Source: Campylorhamphus procurvoides
Taxonomy: Eukaryota; Chordata; Aves; Passeriformes; Dendrocolaptidae
Assembly: GCA_013396655.1 (NCBI GenBank)
Contig: WBMV01004262.1
Location: 230,501 to 294,500 of the forward strand
Length of the DNA: 64,000 bases
Direction of reading: 5' to 3'
The notes under the pieces are model-generated. The model was not told the DNA's origin and did no database searches. It saw only the letters and a program-made list of their open reading frames with translations. The translations under genes were made by a program, and so were the position numbers. Positions 12,753 to 26,300 of the stretch are shown here, piece by piece (the stretch's first letter is position 1; each line of letters opens with the position of its first letter).

Positions 12753-13700
12753 TCATCTAGTCCAACCCCCTTGAAATGAGCAGGCTGCTATAAGGTCTCC
12801 CTGGAGCCTTCTCTCCAGGCTGAACAACTCCAACTCTCTCAGCCTGTGTTCATAGCAGGGGTGCTCCAGCCCTCTGATTATGTTTTTGGCTCTGCTCTGG
12901 ATCCACTCCAACAGGTCTATGTACTGGTTATGTCTGGGGTCCCAGACCTGGATGCAATATTCCAGATGGGGTCTCATGAGAGTGGAGTAGAAGGGGAGCA
13001 TTACCTCCCTTGACCTACTGGCCATGCTTCTTTCGATGCAGCCCAGGATATAGTTGGCCTCTGGGGCTGTGAACACACACTGTCAGCTCATGACTGGCTT
13101 TTTGTTCACCAGTGCTCCCAACTAACTCCTTCTTGGCAGTGCTGCTCTCAATCTGTTCTCCACTCATGCTGTATTTCTGCTTGGGATTGTTCTGATGCAG
13201 CTGCAGCACCTTGTAGATGGCATTGTTGAACATCATCAGGTTTGTACAGGCCCACCTCTCAAGCCTGTTAAATTCCCGGATGGCATCCCAACCTTCAGGA
13301 GAGAGAACTACACCAATCAGCTTGTTGTTGTCTGCAAACTTGCTGAGTGTGCACTCAATCCCACTGTCTGTGTCACTGATGAAGACATTCAACAATACTG
13401 GTCCCCAGACAGATCCCTGAGGATCACCAGCTATTCTTGATGTCTGTCAGAACTCTGAGCCGTTGACCACATGTCTACCAATGTGAGGATCTAAACAACT
13501 CCTTATCCACCTAACAGTCCATCCATTGAATTCATCTCTATCCAATGAAGAGAGAAGGAGGTTGCAGGGGACCTTGTCAAAGGCTTTGCAGGAGTCCAGA
13601 GAGACAACATCAATAACTCTTCCATTGTCTACTGATGTAGTCACTTCTTTGTAGAAGGCCATTAGGTTGGTCAGGCAGGACTTGCTGTTGGTGAAGCTCA
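12753..13700 (-). pseudogene. CR1 ORF2 reverse-transcriptase remnant
   Basis: This is the decayed reverse transcriptase of the minus-strand CR1. From N to C it shows FTNSKSCLTNLMAFYKEV, the motif-A region SLDSCKAFDKVP (catalytic Asp retained), and WTVRWIRSCLDPHIGRHVV. The conserved GVPQG block then lies in a broken frame. The motif-C equivalent reads SKFADNNKLIG at about 13320-13350, and the C-terminal tail ends in PHLEYCIQVWDPRHNQ and RLRELELFSLERRLQGDL. CR1 normally has FADD at motif C. Here the second Asp is Asn, which would abolish activity even without the frameshifts. At least three frames are needed to read it through. Confidence 0.85.
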
Positions 13701-14220
13701 TCCAATTAGCTCACTTGAGCTGGTGAACAACAGGTCCAGTATCTCAACCCCTCTGGCAGGGCTGATCTGGCTTAGAAAGTTATACTCCATGCATTCCAGG
13801 ATTCTTCTGAGTTGCTTGCAGCTCAGCATGTGATTTTTGCAGCAGATGTCAGGGTCGTTGAAGTCCCCCAGCAGAACAAGAGCCTGTGGATGTGATGTCT
13901 TATGTATCTGGAGCAAGAAGTCTTCACCTATAGGTTCCACTTGGTCAGGTGGCCTGTCATAGACAGTGTTCCCTTTGTTGCCTCAGTCTCTGACTCTTAG
14001 CCATAAGTTTTCAACCTGCTCATGGCTGTTTTTAAGAGACTGCTCTTCACACTCTATCCACTTCTTGATGTAGAGGGCAATCCCTCCACATCTCCTTCCT
14101 TGCCCAGGTGAGGCTTATACAGCCTGGAGCCATCATTGTCTCACTCCACTGATGGGACTTGTCCCACCCAAGTTTCAGTAATGGCAACTAGATTGTAGGT
14201 TTCTAGCTGCATGATGGATT
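13698..14220 (-). pseudogene. CR1 ORF2 endonuclease remnant
   Basis: This is the apurinic-type endonuclease domain of the same CR1, upstream of the RT remnant. Readable pieces are a start resembling 'NLVAITETW' near 14170-14200, GRRCGGIALYIKKWIECEEQ at about 14040-14100, and ALVLLGDFNDPDICCKNH near 13830-13885, which carries the conserved GDFN core of this endonuclease family. The domain ends with ILDLLFTSSSELIG at about 13700. One 80-codon frame (13698-13940) is open; the rest is frameshifted and contains stops. Endonuclease sequence is rare in 5'-truncated avian CR1 copies, so this was once one of the longer insertions. Confidence 0.8.
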
Positions 14221-14320
14221 CCTGGCAAAGCCTCATTCACTTCAGTAGATCTCAAATTAATTTGACCTCCCAGGAAGTTCAACACACTTGTCCTTAGAAG
14301 CATTTGTAAATATTCCCCTG

Positions 14321-17300
14321 AGAAGGCCAAAGTAGTCTCTGCATCTTTATTTAACACAGTCCCTTGTGTTTCAGCTTCTTCTGTTGCCTGTCATGTTGGG
14401 CATTCCAGAAGGCAATCAGGTGGTCTATGGGCATCCCACATTTTGTACTGCATTTGGCCTGCAAGCTGGTGGTGTTCTACTGTACAATCTTGTGGCTTGC
14501 AATATACAGATTTTGGCTTGGCTTGTACTCACTGTGGTCTCAAGTCATGTAGGAAGGATTAGAGCTAGCATCTCAAGTCAGAAGATAGTTTAGAGCCCTA
14601 TGGAGGTTTTCTCATGGAAGGGAAGAAAAATGTCTCCCACAATCCTCTCCAAAGAAAGGATTACCTGTTTTCATTTACCACTGAAACAAATCCAAGAATT
14701 TCTGAGATGTTTTTGTGGCTAATGCACAGCTGGCATTGTGAGAAATACTGTAAGTTGTAGTTGAACCCTCTTCTCAGTGATCCCCAGGTAAGGCTCGAAT
14801 GACTACTTTTTGCTGAACGAGTAATCAAGTTTTACAATCATAACTGAGTGCAGAATTTACCCTAATGGTCGAATGTCTTTGTCACAAATAAGACACTAAA
14901 TATAGTCAAAGCAAAGCAGCAAATGAGTATTTCTCAGAGGTGTGCCAATTTATATCAGTTAAAACTGTCCTTCATATTAGGCCATCATTCTGGAAAGCAT
15001 TTGGTTGTGTCCTTATCCTACACCAGCTGAAGGCAGGAAAGAGGTAAAATGTGCTGACTTTCAAGGTGGTGCCACTGAGACTGTAATGATCATAGTAAAG
15101 ACTGTTGATAAGGTTCTACCTGTGCTGCAGGGCAACAGAAATCTGGACTGAGCACCAATAGTCCAAGAGTCTGTATGACTGTGGGAGGCAGACAAATCTG
15201 CAAGCATGGCAGGATCAGAGAAAAACCCTGGAGGCTGTGGGCAGGGCAGCGGCATTGACCAGTTCTGCTTCACATCTGAAACTGGAAGTGATTTGATTAG
15301 GTTCATGGTATGTTCAGCATGGCATTACTTGCCCCCCTTAGAATGTTTGTATATGCTCTGCAGTGTCTTTCCAAGATCCCATTTTATGGGCACCTGGGAA
15401 AGTAGTTGCTGTGAAAGTGTGGCAAAAGCCATCTCCTTTTTGGTTTCGTACAGAACATGGTATGACTATGTAATAAGGATAACTCTATGACATGTGGGGT
15501 ATTTGGCAGCTCTTGTAGTACTGTTTGAAAGCTGAAAGCTGTATTAAACTGAATATCCAGGCTTCATGAGTCTGTGTTTTGATGCACTGCTGGGACCGGA
15601 TTCTCTTGGGTCCATATAAAAAGCAGTTATTCCTCTATGCTTTTGCTTTAGTTGCATATAGTAACTATCCTTCTTTTAAGGTCTCCTGCTGAGTGTGTTC
15701 AGAAAAGAGTTGTACCTGAAACTAGCACCAGAGTAGTGCTACTACTCTGGATTTTGGCAATGTTGTGTTTCCTGCAGATCACGGATCACAGCTTGAGGAG
15801 CTTTCAGTATCCAGCCTCTGAAAATCATTGACAAAGATCTGTGAACCATGGATGTCTGTATACTCTGAGAGATGTGGGTTTTTACAGAGTCACAGACTGG
15901 ACTCTTGGTTAGCTGTACATTCACAGATGAAAAAGAGTTTGCAGTCAATAATATCATGATTCCCGTCTTTCCTCATCGTTGAAAACTGTCAGTGGAAGAT
16001 ATAAGCCTTGAGTTATATCTTCCATAGTAGAATATAACCCAAGTACTGTAGAGGGGAGAAGTTGGAGTGGATAGGTTATACAGTTTTCAGGAAAAATTAC
16101 TAAAATAACTTCCATAAAAATAAATAAAAGATTACTTATACTATACATAGGGGAAAATATTATATATGTATAAAGGTATACATTCCTTTGTTTTAAGATT
16201 TTCCTTTTCCAGATCTCAAACACCTCTCTCTCTTCAGCTGGAAACATAGATTTTTAGATAAACTTAATAGTCTTTTTGCTTCCCTGCCTCTTTCCCAAAG
16301 GTGGACTTGACCCTTAAGGAGATGAGGAGCACAGTATTTTACTGCTGTGCAGGCATGCTTGCTGTGTAAGCAACATATTTTCTTGAGACTTTAAGTTTCA
16401 TCACAGGACTGCTAAGGTCAAAGATAAAGTTTATACACACCATGCTGTTTGCAAAACATCTCAGGGTGACTAGAAATGTGCTGGAACAGCCATGTTATAC
16501 CCTATGGAGCCACGAAGATTTACTTCTAAGAAGTTAGTTCTGCTTGGAACAAGAACTTGCACTGACCATTGAGTAGTAAATTGCACATTTTTTCCGAAGT
16601 CAACCTCATACTTTGTTTTTCCCTTGACATCTCTGATAATCTCACAGGCTTGTGTATCTCATGTAGAGGGCTAGTTTTATTACATATGTTAAAATGGAAT
16701 CATACTGACTAGGAAGTTTAGACGTGCTCTGAAATCACCCTTTATAATCCATCACTTTCCCTGCATTTTTCAGCGTGCTCATCCTAGCAGCACATTGCCA
16801 TACATACCAGGGACGCTCATGGAACTGCACAGCATGATGCTCAGCAATTAACCCAAGACAGTCCCACTGGTTTGCTATGGTGGATCTGCTGAAATCCTAC
16901 CATTGTTCTAGAGCATCCTTTCAAAAACCTTCACAGCCTGACTCAAAGTCTGCTGGGAATCCTTTCAGGGTTTTGTCTTGGAACACACCAGTCTGATTGT
17001 GATTAAATGTGTTTAGGTGAATGTGCAGTATGGAACCTTTGGGAAAAGTCAAAGTACCACATGAGAACATAACTATCTATTAGACAGTAGGCAAGATCAG
17101 TGAACTCGCTGAACTTCAAGGAGTTGCAGTAAAGCATGATTGTTTTCACAGACTTGTTTCATGGCTCTGTTTCCATACCAGGTTCAAAGAGGAAAAAATG
17201 CAATCTATGAATCCAAACATTTATGAATCAGAGAAATCTCTTTTCAAAATTCCGTGTCAGAAAACTAACAAAATTCTGCCTCTATGGATTTTTTTTATAT

Positions 17301-20300
17301 ATAACAAAGTGCAATAACATGAAGTGTTTTGTTAGGAGCACAGAGAGAAAGGTTCCTTGAAATCTCTCTGTAGAAATATATGTATTTACTAAGAAATCCA
17401 TTGAAAAGCGCACTTTGGAGCTTTTGTATTTTTCTTTTTTGTCTTGTTTCACTCTAGCACATACTCCCAGTTGTTCAGAGAGAGTTATCATATTGCTTTT
17501 ATATTAGGTTACATCATGAAAAATAGGAAATATAGTGTTGATAAATTCAGAACATATTTTGTGCAAAGAACTCCTCTCTTTCCCCTTCATGGTGAGAGAG
17601 CATGTTGAGTTTTGAGGGTGTTTGAATGGCTTTAATGGAGCTGTTTAGATGGTGTTAACAGAGCTGCTCTGAAGACAGAATCAGAGTTTATATATAGTAA
17701 CTTAGAGCAGCAAGGGAAAGCAGCACATGTGCACCGGAGGGACAAGGACAGAGCTACCCAGAAACATCATAAATTAACCTAGTGTGATGACATATGAAAA
17801 AAAGGGCCCTTATTAATGAGCCAAATTGCTATTGCAATGAATGTTTATTTTTAGAGATACAGGAGGTATGTTTTAGAGGCTATTAGTAAAAAAAAAAAAT
17901 AAAAAAGAAGGGGAGGATTTAGTTCAACATCTAACCACATGCTTCTGCTCTGCAATGCAGGGAAACAAGGAGAGCATTGGATTTCACAGATAGCACCACA
18001 GACAGCTATTAAGGCCTAATCCAGTGTCACATTTCTGCCCAGTGCTGGCTAACTACCAGCCCAATTTGCTGGCTTCTCTCTCTCTGTGTTTCTTCATTGT
18101 TTCAAGCCATGCAGAGACTTATCCTAATAATGGGTCAACCCTCAGCCAAATGTGTTCAATTGAAGGCCACCATGGGAGAATGGCAGGATATTGTCTTTCC
18201 AACAGCAAGTGAATTTCAGGCAGCTTAAGGCGGTATCCATTTCACTATAATGCTGGTTTATGTTACAGCCCTTTTCAAAGTTCTAATTGCCCTGTACTGC
18301 TGACATTTATAGACATCCCCCGACTTTAAATGAAAACACAACACTGAGGTCAGGAGGAGGTTCTGGGACAGCAAAGACCCCAGGTGAGGCCAGAGGAGGA
18401 AATTACTTCAAAACTCCCAAATGCCAAACATGTTGGGGTGAGGAGAGAAAAGGGAAAAGAAGAAAATCCAGAGGTGAGGAAGACCCTATTCACAGCTCCA
18501 AAGGTACAGATGGATGCCTATAGTGACTCTTACTTATCCACACATTCAGTGCCTGGAGAACAGCTAATCCTCTCTCTCCTCAGTTTCTCTCCCTTAAGTA
18601 AAAACATTTTAAAATATTTATTCATCTTGATGTTTGTGACTCTGTTTTGGCCCAGCCCTTCATTTGTTTTACTTTGGGGGAGCTTCAGCAGTCAATGACT
18701 TTATGCCAGCTGGGAACTTAGTCTCACTGGAGAGAGAAAGTGCTCTGCCTATTACAGAGGGCAAAATTCACAGATTTTCTTTCTCCTGTCCAGACATCCT
18801 CGTTTGAGGAAAACTGATCTAGCAGCAGTGATGGTAGGAAATATCATTATACAGGCTGGCCTTTACTTTCCAATGAACTGTATAACCTGTCAGCCACAAC
18901 GTGTGGTAAAATCTGAGTTTAAGAGACAGAGTGAAAAAGCAAGGCATGTCTCTCATTCATGCAGGGATCTATCTGTTAGAGTGGCAGACTTTGTCTGCTT
19001 ACTTCATATTACTCCTGTGGTGTAAATGGCTTCATTTTTCCAGGGGAAAAATACCTTGCAAGAACAAAAGAGATGGGATTCTACTGTTGTTTTGCTGACT
19101 GTTATTTTTTCCTTCTGTCTACAATTGGTTATACACATTTTCAAGGGGGTTGAAGCCTGGCCTGTGCCCCCATGGCTGTTTGACACTCATGGGGCCAAGC
19201 CAGGCAGATCAGGTTGGCAGAAAGTAGGGACAGTACCAAGGAACACAATTTCTTCATTCAGCCTGTACAAAAGATGTCTATACCTTCAAGGCATCATCCC
19301 ATCCTACACAAAGGAAACTTCCACCAGTGAGAAATGGGGAAGAAACTCTGTAGAGCCATAGCCCATGTAGCCAGGGAAAACATGTTAAAATATGTTTAAA
19401 ACTTTCAAGTTTTTTATTTAAATTTTAGTCAAGTTTATATATAATTCTTTATTTCTGCAATTATAGGTTGATATTACTAATTAATATTTATTATGCTTTT
19501 ATATGGCAATTAAACAATCTCCTAAACATAGTCATCTGTGTGCTCATTTTCAAGTCATGTGTTTTATTCTGCCCATAGATACACTTCTACACCTTTTCTG
19601 CTGTCTTGCAAACTATCTAGTAGACATGCACCAGCCATTATGAAAGATATTCAATAGCTGCATGGTGACAGGTTAGAGTACTTCAGGCCAGTTATTTGGG
19701 TTGCTAATGATGATAATGATCCAAATCTATCTCCAGTGACTTTTAGTGGGAGATGAGTGACAAAACGCTTTTGAAAATCCTGTGATAAATGTCTTAATGG
19801 GTTTGATTCAGTGTCTCATACATAGATACTTAGTGTCACTCCAGAGACCTTACAATATCTGACAGAGGATATATCCCACATAGGACCGGCAGATATAAAT
19901 AGGACCTTCAAGATAATCAGACATTTCTGGACCACAGCTTGAATATCTTTACAATAAGAGCAAGGGAGGAGGGGGGATGCTCTCATATGCTTAGGAGAAT
20001 TGAGCCCTGAGTGTCTAACAGTGAATATACATCTAACCTCTTCTGATTGTAGCAAGTTTAAATTCAAAACTACCAAACCAAAGGCAATTTCTGATAAAGA
20101 AATGAGGTCTACATTGTTCAGGAAGAAGTTCACTTACTTTCACTTCTTGTGGAAAAGAAGCATGGGTGCCACATAGCCAGACAGTAAAATTCAGAGGAGG
20201 TACAATTACTTTAATGGGGAGATGTTACTGTGTACTTAAGCAAAGGCTGTGGCAAGATTCCTCTTCCTGGGATTTTTGCAATTATAAAGAATCAAAGAAT

Positions 20301-23300
20301 GGAATATCACTAGACTTACTGAAGTTCTCCTTTATAGATGGGGACAGTGGAGTCCTATGGGACTGGTGTGATATTTAGCTAAGCTGGAAGAGAGGTGTGG
20401 AAGTGAGTACTGAGCAGAATGTGCAGGACAGTCCTCCTTCTCCTTCAGTCCTGTAACTGCTCCTCACATACATATCTGAGACTTAAAATCTTGCCTTTCT
20501 TTTGGCACTCCACTATTGTGTCAGGGTTTGTCAAGTAACATTTGGGCTGCGTTAAGCTTTCAGGGGTGTTTCTGCTGATACCTTGGGAGGCCTGGGCTGC
20601 AGCAATCTTGTCCAGCTTCACTTTCTGCCTGATCTGTCCTACACAGAGCAGGAAACTCCAGAGGTGGAGAGAGGAAAAAAGACGGAGATCTCTTTCACAT
20701 ACATTCATGTGACATCCCATCTTTGACTTTTTTTCCCAGAACCGTGGGAAAAACCTAACTCTGTGTTATTAATAGATCTAGTGATTACAAACAAACTCAT
20801 CTGCCATTTTGTTTTGTTTTTTAAGACTATATTTTCATTCAAATTATCCAACTAAAATATATTACCAGAGTATAAATTACATATTCTATTTCCTTTTTCT
20901 GCTCTTAATTTCTACCAAGTGACAGTACTGTCTCAGGACTATGTTATTCTCCTAATGGGATTTTTCAGTTCCCTTAGGATCTGGTAGGTTTTTATGTCAG
21001 GCTTTCTTCTGTTCTGTTTCTAGTTGCTCACCAAAAAAAAAAAAAAAAGAGTCTTTTCAAAAATATTCTTAACTTAAAGATATTTATGAATGGGAAGCCT
21101 ATTTCTAACACATGTTCTTGTTCTTACATTATCATTTCTGAGCAGAAACTGATCTATGTTTCCACTGTTTTCAGATTTCAGCTTGTTAAAGGGAGTATTT
21201 GGTATGCAGCAAAATGTTCGGCCAACATTTCATTGCATTTTAGGATCCAATTACTCATGCAGGGCTTGGGGGGTTTTTTGTAACTTGGTGTAAGTTTCCT
21301 TTTCCTCATGAGGTTTTATTTTAATTCCCTCCAGTCTGCAGAGATAGAGAATAATTTTTTTCTTAACAAATCTGGAAAACAACCAACTCTAGATGAAATG
21401 CATCTCCAATATTTTTTAGTGAAAGCAACATAAAAGGGTATCTAATTAGACCTACAGTAATAACATCACCAGCCTTGTTATGGGACATATATATATTTTA
21501 AGGCTCGTGATCTGCTGAGTTAGGAAGTTAGCAAGCTGGAGGGTCTACCACAATTTCTGAGTGCCCAATCAGCTACACCACATATTACACACACCATGGA
21601 AATTATAACCTAGTCTATAGCTTTTGTGTAATCAATTTGGAATGGCCAGACTTGGTCTCAAAACAAGACTTCCAGGATGCAAAAACCACAGATCTGAAGA
21701 AAACCACAACTCCCTATATGCAAACTATCACATTTTTAAATAGTACAGTGTATCTAAAGAATTTAAAACAAGATGCAGAAAATCTGAAATGCAAGCAAGC
21801 TAGTAGTGCTGTTTGCCTATGACCACAGAAAATTACTCTGGATGTCCTATACAGCCTGTAACTTTTTAAAGAACATTTAATGAGTACATAGGAGTTGCCA
21901 TCTATGAATCCAGGCATATAGCCTCACCAAATCCTAATATAACATCTCTTCTGCTTGTAGCTGCCTGGTTCCTGAATTCCAACACAGTCTGTAAATGATA
22001 AACTTTCTTACTCTTCAAAAAGGTTGATCTGTGCTTGTGAATTTTAAGTAACATCTGTTCTTAAGAATTTCAGTTACTTTGCTCAGATTGATGTAAATTG
22101 TTGGGGTTTGTGTGTGGCTTTTTTTTTTAAGTTCCCCCCTCTACTGCATCCATTTACCATTTTATGCAAGTTTTTATGATTTCATTAATCTTGCCAAAAG
22201 CCAGAAAACAGAATATCTTTAAAAAGTAAGTCTGGACAATTTGGAATAGTCCATAGCTGCCAAGATGGCATTGTGGACCTGTTCAGTTCAAACAAAGACA
22301 CAAGGCACCATCTTACCATGTAAAAACCCTATCTATTTTGCCATATTTCTGTCATCTTATCCATTTTTCATGAGTATGGCAAAGTTAGTAAAGCTAAAAA
22401 GAACATCAGAGCATAAATTCATCCCTGGCTTTGCAAAGTCTGCTTTCAGCATATATTCCTGATGGAATCTTTTTCTGTTTAGTACTCATGTCATTCCAGT
22501 GAGATGTGCCATTTAGCTCTGATGGGCTTATGGTAACAAACTGACAGGACACTGAACTGATAAACTATTCCAGCTAGTTAAATAAAAGTGCATCTGCCCA
22601 TATCCTTGTTTTTTTCAAGAATAAATAGGAATTCTGTTGTTTTCCCCTCTAACACACACTAAGGATAGAAACAATGAGGCCTGTGATGCTTCTACACTAA
22701 AAAAATAGGGACAATGCTCCCTACTACCTGAGGAGGTACATTTCTTCAAAGCAACTGGCTCTAACATTTCTGAAGCCCAATTTTCAGTATTAAAAATTCA
22801 ACCAACTCACATCACCCTAATAGTACCCCAATTTTCAGGCCAGTAAGTTCTGTGATAAATATTACAATTTTTTCACAGTCACAAAACTCTAATCATTTAA
22901 CTGTAAATATCTGTACAGCATGTACCAGTCCCTGAGATGCCCCTTCTTACTTCCCTTTCTAGCCATTTAGGAGGGAAAAAACCATTTACTGTGGGATTTT
23001 TTTAAGGCACCCTTTAAAATTATCCAAATCCCTTCTGCAAGGAGGAATAAGAGTGTATAGAAACTAGCTAGAAGCTGTCTTCATTTTATTATTCAAATCT
23101 TACCCACAGAAGCATCTGGGATGAGGTTTTGGGAGGGCCAATGCTTCCAAGGCAGACATAGCTGAAGCATTGATCTGAATGGAAAGGCTGAACAACCATG
23201 TGGCCACAACCACCTGATGTAATATAGGACACGTATTACCCTGGCTGATGGCTCAGGGAACTAAAGCTGTCTCCTCTCACCTCTGTGAAAAATCCATGCT

Positions 23301-26300
23301 CGCAAGTTATGGCTGCTTTTGATCAGAGAAATAAAAGATAGGGAGCAGTGTCTGGTTAGAGAAATCACTGAGTAACCTAAAACAGCTTGCAATACAGAGG
23401 TGTCTACTTTGACACACAATAGCACAGTATGCATAGATCTTTTCTAAGCTCCATGAAAATGTTCTGCTTTCTTCTGAGCTCCGTGAAATAAATATGGATC
23501 ATCTGCAACCCTCCTGATATCACTAAAATATTTAAATGTCTTACCTCTTATTTCCATCATGCTGTGAATCAAAATGACTGAGTCAATGTTCTGAAACTTT
23601 AAGCTGTCAGTCTGGAGTTATTAAAAAAATATTTACAGATAGAGTCAATAAGGAAACAGATTTGTTGCTTTTTAGGAAAATAAGATGAGGAGAAGGGGAC
23701 AAGATTTCCTTTAGTGTTTGATCTACACTGGGCCAAATAATGGTTAAACCCAAATAATCTCTCCATCCTATGGTTATTTAGTGAAATCAACATATTTTCT
23801 GAGCACTAAGGGGAGTTTCTGATGGTTCACTGTTCTCAGAAAAAAACGATTGCCCAAGGTTGGGGACCCAGTGGTCCTGTCCTTAGGACAGAGCTGTCAA
23901 GAGTGAAGAGAATTTGCAGAACACTTCTTTGTTTTACTGCAAGTGTATCAAATTCATTACATTTTCAAGAATACAAATGCACACATTACACAGAGAGACC
24001 TTGCCATCAGGAAAATGATGACCGGATATATTAATTGCAAAGAACAAAAGCATAAATAACCAAGATCCTGACAAAGGAAAGTATTTAAACATTTTGAAGT
24101 ATGTGTTCAGAGTAAAACATCTACACAATCACTTGGTCAAAGTGTATTCAAAATACAAAACTAATCTCTTACTTTCTATAAGGGAAGTTGGACAATGTAG
24201 TCCTGGTTTTCTGACAGGTCCTATTGTATCAAATCACATAACTTAAAAGTACAAAACGTCTGTCAAATTAAAAAAAGCTGCATTTAACATGCACTTTAAA
24301 CCCACAAAAATTATTAAGCCCAATATACAGTTTTTGCATATATGTACAAACTCATCTACACATATCCTGTCTAAACATGTTTGCATTACTTCCTAAGCTC
24401 TTGCAAGGCATGAGAAGACAACACAGTCAAGTTGCCCACCATAACAGATTCTCCTATCAAACAGAATATGACATAATTAAAAACTCTGTGTAACTTCATA
24501 CAGCTTAAGTAAATACATTATTTAGTGATGAATTTCCTGAGTGAGCTGGTAGGAACCTGAGGAGGTCATAAAGTTCCACTTGCACCAGAATCCCGAGTGG
24601 TGTTTCCCTGGGTAGCAGCCATGCCAATTATCAGCTGATTTTCTCCCATCATCACTGCAGCAAATACTGTCATGTCTTCTCTATGTCAAGAGAAGCGCTT
24701 TGCCATGTTATAATGCATGAAGAACAGTCTAGTATAATTTTCAGTCTACAAAGGCAAGTTCTTTAAGGAGATGGTCCCCATGTAACTCACAAACTCTGAA
24801 GTTTTTTATCATGAGTAACATCTATTCATTGTGGGTGGGGAGGGAGGAAGGGGGGAGTCTGAATTGTAGTAGGCCCAGCACAGTTACGCCTTATGTAAAC
24901 TACCCTTCTATGGAAATATATCTGTGGAAAGACATGAAGGCAATACATGCCACCTTCTCTATGCCTGCAAACAGCTGTGCTTTCACTCACCCCTCCTAAC
25001 TTTAGACATCTGCCTCTGGCAGTGATCTTTTCTCTCTCAAGTGACAGGAAAAGAAAGTAAGCAAGTCTCTGCCCATAATTTAAGCACCATTGCCAAGGAC
25101 CTGAAACTAGGTGGGATGATTCTAGCTTTCTGTGATGACCTGTCATGGTCCATCTCCACTGCAATTTCTAAATGCAGCTTCAGTAATCAGGCATTTCAAT
25201 CACTTGAATTGTCCTTGCCCAGACACACTGCTATGTACCTATTTGTTCATGATGGTCCGTGCTGCAAATGAGCCTAGGAGGTAGTCTTGCATGGCACTTC
25301 ATGATCATGTACCTTGGACATGTATCCCAGCTTTCACACTGACACAGTAGCTAATTATAAAAGCAAATTGTAAGACTATCTGTTTGTCCTTGCCTGTTGC
25401 CAAGTAATGTTTAGTTTGATGTGAGACAATAGTATCAAGATGCTTGAACTAAGGTTGATATATAATAAGAAAATGATGCTAAGAGAAAACAATTGTAAGA
25501 AGTAACTTTCCTCATAAGTAAAAGAATCAGTTCTACTATTTTACGTGGATTTTCATTCTAGTAATGGCTTGTATGTCAGAGGTTAAATTTTACTTCATGT
25601 ATTAAAATTGTGACTGCCGTTTCAGTTAGATATTTATAACAAACGAAGAAATACGTAGCTCTCTTTAGTGACTTATAAAAACTCAATTATGTCTTGAGGG
25701 CTAGACATCCAACTCTGAAAGATTAGGTGAATATTTTTGTTTATAAAAGAGAGGAAAAAGATAATATGGTTATAGACTATTCAAGTGAACTTTTGGATCC
25801 ATGATTTCAGAGCTGTCTGGTTACTTTTTCTGTGACTTTGATCCAGCCAATGTTTACAGCAATACATAATTGTGTATATTCTGACCTTCATGCAGTCAAC
25901 AGAAATTAAGATACAGCTAATATATAACCATTTGAAGATTCACATACTAATCAGTATTACAGTACAGCAGAGATCATCCATTTCACCTTTGGACATCATT
26001 TCAACCTGTGATAACCTGAGTAAAATTAACACGCTTCCTAAGGCACTAAAATAAAATTAAGCCTTGCACAGAATATATATCAATTTTTTATCTTCAGGAT
26101 TTCTGCAGTACAGTGGAATCCACCAATTTCACAATTTCTAAAACTTTTTCCTAGTTTAGCCATTTATTTTTACTTGTGTTATATTCAGTTTTATAACCTA
26201 AATCCACAAGTTTTCAAATTGAGCCACTCTCCACAGGGAGAGTAGAGCTGGCATTTCTATTAATGCTGCCCAGTACTTTTGCTCCTTAAATTCTACTTGA

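Larger units (their letters stand above)
12709..14320 (-). mobile_element. CR1 LINE, minus strand, internally deleted
   Basis: This is a long CR1 read on the minus strand. Its 3' terminus is at the low-coordinate end ('catagaatcacagaacagttt' at 12709, the reverse complement of the CR1 tail). Going upstream it shows the RT tail (MRPHLEYCIQVWDPRHNQ, GLEHPCYEHRLRELELFSLE), the palm region, an RT N-terminal block, and the endonuclease domain. The region that should link endonuclease to RT is absent: the endonuclease peptide LLFTSSSELIG (ending near 13700) runs directly into FTNSKSCLTNLMAFY. In an intact CR1 about 1 kb separates these. Stops and frameshifts are scattered throughout. The 5' edge is uncertain by about 100 bp, with similarity fading between 14220 and 14390. 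Confidence 0.9.

Noticed and set aside
12709..14320. host protein-coding gene on the minus strand
   Set aside because: The open frames translate to CR1 endonuclease and reverse-transcriptase fragments with stops and frameshifts.
22317..22394. minus-strand segment with good acceptor and GTAAGA donor
   Set aside because: All three frames contain stops. Kept as an example that splice-like pairs occur here by chance.
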